Positions 6,014 to 9,626 of a stretch of 9,626 nucleotides of DNA are shown piece after piece. Origin of the DNA: an uncultured Ruminococcus sp. (GTDB taxonomy: Bacteria > Bacillota > Clostridia > Oscillospirales > Ruminococcaceae); the NCBI GenBank assembly GCA_945876155.1, contig CAMCMW010000038.1, forward strand, positions 1-9,626, written 5' to 3'. The notes below the pieces were generated by a model that was not told the DNA's origin, ran no database searches, and saw only the letters and a program-made list of their open reading frames with translations. Numbering within the stretch: position 1 is the first letter of the stretch; each line of letters begins with the position of its first letter. Both the position numbers and the translations under genes were made by a program.

Positions 6014-6874
6014 TCAGCCCTGTGCGCTTGCACCGCCTACAATTTCAGTAATTTCCTGAGTGATTGCCGCCTGACGTGCTCTGTTATACATCAATGAAAG
6101 ATCGCTTATCATTTCATTTGCATTGTCAGTAGCATTTTCCATTGCCGTACGTCTTGCCGCCTGTTCAGCCGCAAATGAGTCAACAACTGCGCCGAAGAGT
6201 ACACCGGCAAGATATCTTGGTATAATGGAATCAAATACCGCCTCCGGTGAAGGTTCATAGTTTGTGAGTCCCTTGTATTCCTTGTCCGGCTCGATATCAA
6301 GCGGTATCAGCGGCATTCTTCTGGCTTCCTGCAGCAGCGGTGAAACACAGTCAGTATAAAACAGTTCAACCCTGTCAATTTTATCCTTGTTATAGACATC
6401 AATTATTTTATCAGCAATACCCATTGCGCCGTAAATTGTAAGACTTTCGGATATATTTTCATAGCGTGTCATGATTTTTACGTCACGCTTTTCAAAGTAC
6501 TCAACTGCCTTTCTTCCTATAGGCAGTACAACGACTTCGCTGCTTTCCTTCAGCTCATCATAACGCTGCTGAGCCATTTTCAGGACGTTTGCATTAAAGC
6601 CGCCGGCAAGACCTCTGTCACCGCCTATTACAACAAGCAGTGTAACATTATTCTTGCGTTTTCTTGTGTAAATTGAATTGAAGGTATTATCCGAGGCAAC
6701 AATTTCGCACATAGTATCGTAAAGCGTGTTGAAAAACGGCTTTGAATTGTCAGCCTTTTCCTTTGCCTTTCTCAGCTTTGACGACGCAACAAGCTCCATT
6801 GCCTTGGTAATCTGCCTTGTGCTTTCAACACTCTTTATACGGCGCTTGATGTCTTTCATATTTGATGAAGCCAT
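6014..6874 (-). CDS. atpG: F-type ATP synthase gamma subunit
   Basis: A 286-residue protein of normal length for gamma, the central rotor shaft of F1. The conserved N-terminal helix is present (MKDIKRRIKSVESTRQITKA, residues 6-25, then MELVASSKLRKA), as is the C-terminal helix (ENATDNANEMISDL, near 244-257, then NRARQAAITQEITEIVGGA). The two form the coiled coil that turns inside the alpha-beta hexamer. The middle holds the Rossmann-like domain (TLLVVIGGDRGLAGGFNANV). The ATG at 6874 follows a clear AAAGGTGA site, 22 nt after the atpA stop codon. After its stop codon comes the palindromic element, so expression could change between atpG and atpD. Confidence 0.98.
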   Translation of the reverse strand: MASSNMKDIKRRIKSVESTRQITKAMELVASSKLRKAKEKADNSKPFFNTLYDTMCEIVASDNTFNSIYTRKRKNNVTLLVVIGGDRGLAGGFNANVLKMAQQRYDELKESSEVVVLPIGRKAVEYFEKRDVKIMTRYENISESLTIYGAMGIADKIIDVYNKDKIDRVELFYTDCVSPLLQEARRMPLIPLDIEPDKEYKGLTNYEPSPEAVFDSIIPRYLAGVLFGAVVDSFAAEQAARRTAMENATDNANEMISDLSLMYNRARQAAITQEITEIVGGASAQG

Positions 6875-6896
6875 ATATTAAATCACCTTTCGCCGT

Positions 6897-8414
6897 TTAT
6901 GCTCTGTCAGCTGTAAATTTTGCTGTAAAATCAGACAGTGCGTCTTTGAGTGCCTTTTCGTTATCGGCAGTCAGATCACGGGTTTCCTTGATAGAACTGA
7001 TAATATCCGGACAGGAGTTGTCAATATAATCAAAAAGTTCCTCCTGGAATTCACCGATAAGCTTTACAGGAACTTCTTTCAGGTAATTATTTACAACAGC
7101 GTAAATGATAATAACCTGATGTTCAACTGTCAGCGGTGAATTTCTGTCCTGTTTCAGCACTTCAACAACTCGCTCACCCTTTGCAAGTCTTTCCTTTGTA
7201 TCAGCGTCAAGGTCTGAGCCGAACTGTGAGAATGACTGCAATTCACGGTACTGTGAGTATGTCAGCTTTAATGAGGACGAAACCTTTTTCATAGCCTTAA
7301 TCTGTGCCGCACTGCCAACTCGTGATACCGAAATACCCGGGTTTACCGCCGGTCTTACACCGGAATTGAAAAGGTCTGTTTCAAGGAATATCTGACCGTC
7401 GGTAATGGAAATTACGTTTGTCGGGATATACGCTGAAACGTCGCCCGCCTGTGTTTCGATGATAGGCAGGGCAGTAAGACTTCCTCCGCCGTAGTTTTCA
7501 TTAAGGCTGCAGGCTCTTTCAAGCAGTCTTGAATGGAGATAGAATATATCTCCCGGGTAAGCCTCACGTCCCGGCGGACGTTTAAGCAGCAGTGAAAGTG
7601 TTCTGTATGCAACGGCGTGCTTTGAAAGGTCGTCGTAAACGCAAAGTACGTCCTTTCCCTGATTCAGGAAGTATTCGCCGATAGCGCAGCCTGAATAAGG
7701 TGCAATATACTGCAATGGTGCAAGCTCGGACGCTGTAGCGGATACTACAACTGTATACTCCATAGCGCCTGCTTTTTCAAGTGTTTCAACAACATTGGCA
7801 ACAGTTGAACGTTTCTGACCGATAGCAACGTAAATACAGATAACGTCCTGACCCTTCTGGTTGATAATGGTATCCAGTGCAATGGCTGTTTTACCTGTCT
7901 GTCTGTCGCCGATAATCAGCTCTCTCTGTCCTCTTCCGATAGGAATCATGGAGTCGATAGCCTTGATACCTGTCTGGAGCGGCTTGTGAACTGACTTTCT
8001 TGTGATAATACCAGGAGCGATTTTTTCAATCGGCTCTGTTTTATCTGTGAGGATCTGTCCCTTGCCGTCGATAGGCTGTCCGAGGGCGTTTACAACACGT
8101 CCCAGCATTTCTTCGCCAACCGGCACGGAAACGATTCTGTTTGTTCTTTTTACTGAATCGCCTTCCTTGATTTCAGCGTCTGAACCCAGCATAACTGCGC
8201 CGACAAAATCCTGTTCAAGGTTGAGCGCCATGCCGTAAATTCCGCCTTCAAATTCAAGCAATTCACCGGACATACATTTTTCAAGACCGTGAACTGTAGC
8301 AATACCGTCACCGACAGTTACAACAGTACCCACGTCCTGAAGTTCAATTTTAGAGCTGAAATTTTTAATCTGCTCTTTGATTATACCTGTTATTTCATCC
8401 GGGCGTAAATTCAT
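6897..8414 (-). CDS. atpA: F-type ATP synthase alpha subunit
   Basis: A 505-residue protein, the typical length. Alpha alternates with beta in the F1 hexamer and carries the non-catalytic nucleotide sites. The N-terminal segment [16 protein letters not shown], which binds delta at the top of the peripheral stalk, is intact. Further landmarks are Walker A GDRQTGKT (169-176), Walker B VLCVYDD (256-262), the family signature [10 protein letters not shown] (355-364) and the arginine finger in SRVG (Arg365). The ATG at 8414 has an AAGAAGGT site 6 nt upstream; an overlapping ATG at 8418 is out of frame. The atpH stop codon lies 19 nt upstream and atpG follows 22 nt downstream, in the standard order. 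Confidence 0.99.
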   Translation of the reverse strand: MNLRPDEITGIIKEQIKNFSSKIELQDVGTVVTVGDGIATVHGLEKCMSGELLEFEGGIYGMALNLEQDFVGAVMLGSDAEIKEGDSVKRTNRIVSVPVGEEMLGRVVNALGQPIDGKGQILTDKTEPIEKIAPGIITRKSVHKPLQTGIKAIDSMIPIGRGQRELIIGDRQTGKTAIALDTIINQKGQDVICIYVAIGQKRSTVANVVETLEKAGAMEYTVVVSATASELAPLQYIAPYSGCAIGEYFLNQGKDVLCVYDDLSKHAVAYRTLSLLLKRPPGREAYPGDIFYLHSRLLERACSLNENYGGGSLTALPIIETQAGDVSAYIPTNVISITDGQIFLETDLFNSGVRPAVNPGISVSRVGSAAQIKAMKKVSSSLKLTYSQYRELQSFSQFGSDLDADTKERLAKGERVVEVLKQDRNSPLTVEHQVIIIYAVVNNYLKEVPVKLIGEFQEELFDYIDNSCPDIISSIKETRDLTADNEKALKDALSDFTAKFTADRA

Positions 8415-8433
8415 TCATACACCTTCTTTAATC

Positions 8434-8961
8434 TTATTGTTTAAGCTGTCTGGCTACAGCCTCAAGCTTTCCTTTTATACTGTCATCTATGCGTGTATTG
8501 CCATATTCAATGATAATTCCGCCCAGTATTGAAGGATCTGTTTTTTCTGAAAGCTTTATCTTTTTGCCTGATTTTTCCTCAAGCTTTTTAGTAAGCTTTT
8601 CTCTCTGAGCGTCTTTAAGGGGAATACTTGTTATAACAGTCATTTCCGCAATATTGTTATGCTCGGAGCATTTTAGTCTGAATTCTTCGGCAATATCTGA
8701 AAACCAGCCTATTCTGCCTTTCTGAGTGACAACGCATATAAAATCCCTGACAGTTCCGGTATCACCGAAAATGCTGCTTATAACACCGATTTTTTCATCG
8801 TTAGTGATTACCGGCGACGCCAGCAGCTTTACAAGTTCGGGATTTTCCTCAAAGACAGTTCTGCACTGCTTTATATCGTTATTGAGTTCATCAAGGTTAT
8901 TGTTTTCAAGGCCAATTTCATACAGTGCCTCGGAATAAAGCTTTCCTACATCACCTGTCAT
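8434..8961 (-). CDS. atpH: F-type ATP synthase delta subunit
   Basis: The 175-residue product is delta (OSCP-like), which caps the F1 head and joins it to the b-subunit stalk. It has the N-terminal helical bundle (GKLYSEALYEIGLENN; LVKLLASPVITNDEK; FICVVTQKGR, residues about 6-83) and the characteristic C-terminal part (IPLKDAQREKLTKKLEEKSG, then DPSILGGIIIEYGNTRIDDS). Its ATG overlaps the atpF stop codon by 4 bases (ATGA), so translation is coupled to atpF. The site GGGTGAT lies within the end of atpF. Confidence 0.97.
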   Translation of the reverse strand: MTGDVGKLYSEALYEIGLENNNLDELNNDIKQCRTVFEENPELVKLLASPVITNDEKIGVISSIFGDTGTVRDFICVVTQKGRIGWFSDIAEEFRLKCSEHNNIAEMTVITSIPLKDAQREKLTKKLEEKSGKKIKLSEKTDPSILGGIIIEYGNTRIDDSIKGKLEAVARQLKQ

Positions 8962-9455
8962 TTCAGATCACCCACATTTTCAATAAAGTCATTGATAAAT
9001 CTGTCATGGTCAGCCTCATTGATTTCCTTTTCAACAACTTTCTGGGCAACTAAAACGGCAAGCTCGGAAATTTCACCTCTGAGCTCATTCTGAGCACGTT
9101 TCTTTTCTCTTTCAACATCTTCGTCGGCTTTTGCCAGAATTGTTCCTGCTTCTCTTTTAGCGTCGGAAATTATTTCATCTGAACGCTGCTGTGCCTTCTT
9201 TGATGCGTTTCTGATAATCTCGGCAGATTCTTCCTTAGCACCCTGCATAAGCGCTGAATACTCAGATTCAAGGGACTTTGCGTGTTCGAGAGATTCGTCT
9301 GCCTTGTTATAGGTTTCCGTCACATCATTCTGACGTTCATCAAGGATTTTGTACACTCTTCCAAAAAGGAATTTCTTGAAAACAAGAAACAATATCAGCA
9401 GATTACACAAAGTAAATATAATCGTACCGACATCTATGGATAAAAAGTCCAGCAT
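8958..9455 (-). CDS. atpF: F-type ATP synthase b subunit
   Basis: The 165-residue product is subunit b of the Fo peripheral stalk. One N-terminal membrane helix (about residues 9-27, including TIIFTLCNLLILFLVF) is followed by the family-typical KKFLFGRVYKILDERQ and a long charged coiled coil to about residue 150. That coil dimerises and reaches delta on F1. The ATG at 9455 has an ideal GGAGG site (9467-9463) 7 nt upstream. The subunit c gene, normally next upstream, is not within the 170 bp before the window edge; that space holds a palindromic element. Confidence 0.98.
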   Translation of the reverse strand: MLDFLSIDVGTIIFTLCNLLILFLVFKKFLFGRVYKILDERQNDVTETYNKADESLEHAKSLESEYSALMQGAKEESAEIIRNASKKAQQRSDEIISDAKREAGTILAKADEDVEREKKRAQNELRGEISELAVLVAQKVVEKEINEADHDRFINDFIENVGDLK

Positions 9456-9514
9456 TCTTATTCCTCCGGATTTAATGTATTATTTTTCAGGCAAAACCGC
9501 ATAATTATTGTCGT

Positions 9515-9626
9515 ACAGATGCGAAGTCAGATTTTTCGGCAGATTGCATAAAAAGCTCGCAGGCATACTGTCGTATGTCAAGAGATTTTTGTGTGATATG
9601 ACGGAAAATCTGCAAGCAGATGTGCG
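9515..9626. repeat. Palindromic element upstream of atpF, probably cut by the window edge
   Basis: An imperfect palindrome is centred on CATAC (9564-9568), loop TGTC and GTATG (9573-9577). Complementary blocks include CAGATTTT (9528-9535) against AAAATCTG (9605-9612), and AAAAAGCTC (9550-9558) against GAGATTTTT (9582-9590). Its minus strand shares the core GTATGCCTGC followed by TTTTT with the plus strand of the element at 5841-6008, so the two are relatives in opposite orientation. The outer boundaries are not certain, because the right arm reaches the window edge. Confidence 0.72.

Noticed and set aside
5864..6097. 77-codon plus-strand reading frame across the atpG-atpD gap
   Set aside because: It lies within the palindromic element and then runs antisense through the end of atpG, with no convincing ribosome binding site. 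Its similarity to a frame in the atpF-upstream element is explained by both being copies of one repeat.
9505..9626. Open minus-strand frames at the right edge as a possible end of atpE
   Set aside because: Two overlapping frames are open, but neither resembles the hydrophobic C-terminus of subunit c. The region is a palindrome related to a non-coding element elsewhere in the window.

Overview
The window looks like chromosomal DNA of a Gram-positive anaerobe of the Clostridia, most like Ruminococcus or a relative. The evidence is the protein sequences, the moderate-to-low GC content, strong GGAGG-type ribosome binding sites and near-consensus TTGACA/TATAAT promoters that often carry an extended -10 TGn. 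The assignment is by recognition only; no search was run.

Layout from left to right. Positions 1-1218 (minus) hold the N-terminal 406 codons of a DUF2079-type multi-span membrane protein that runs off the left edge. Positions 1219-1514 are a divergent intergenic region with a composite palindromic element (1261-1387) and two back-to-back promoters whose -35 boxes are only 5 bp apart. Positions 1515-2387 (plus) encode a membrane-anchored SPFH/prohibitin-like protein. It converges on a shared terminator with a standalone Enzyme I N-terminal-domain protein (2418-3110, minus) that lacks the PEP-binding C-terminal domain.

Positions 3213-3538 hold a compact locus that I read as a type I toxin-antitoxin system. 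A 31-codon hydrophobic peptide gene (minus) and a short untranslated RNA (plus) are transcribed toward each other from two matching promoters into one bidirectional terminator. Both RNAs begin with the same 5' hairpin followed by the same anti-Shine-Dalgarno stretch. This is the most interesting feature of the window.

Positions 3543-9455 (minus) hold a hotdog-fold acyl-CoA thioesterase gene and the distal part of an F-type ATP synthase operon, in transcription order atpF-atpH-atpA-atpG-atpD-atpC-thioesterase. The genes for subunits a and c are not in the window and presumably lie beyond the right edge, so the coupling ion cannot be judged. Subunits b and delta form the peripheral stalk, alpha and beta the catalytic hexamer, gamma and epsilon the rotor shaft.

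Two related long-palindrome elements are inserted in the operon, one filling the atpG-atpD gap (5841-6008) and one upstream of atpF (about 9515-9626, possibly cut by the window edge). I saw no tRNA, rRNA, CRISPR array, transposase or riboswitch that I could support.
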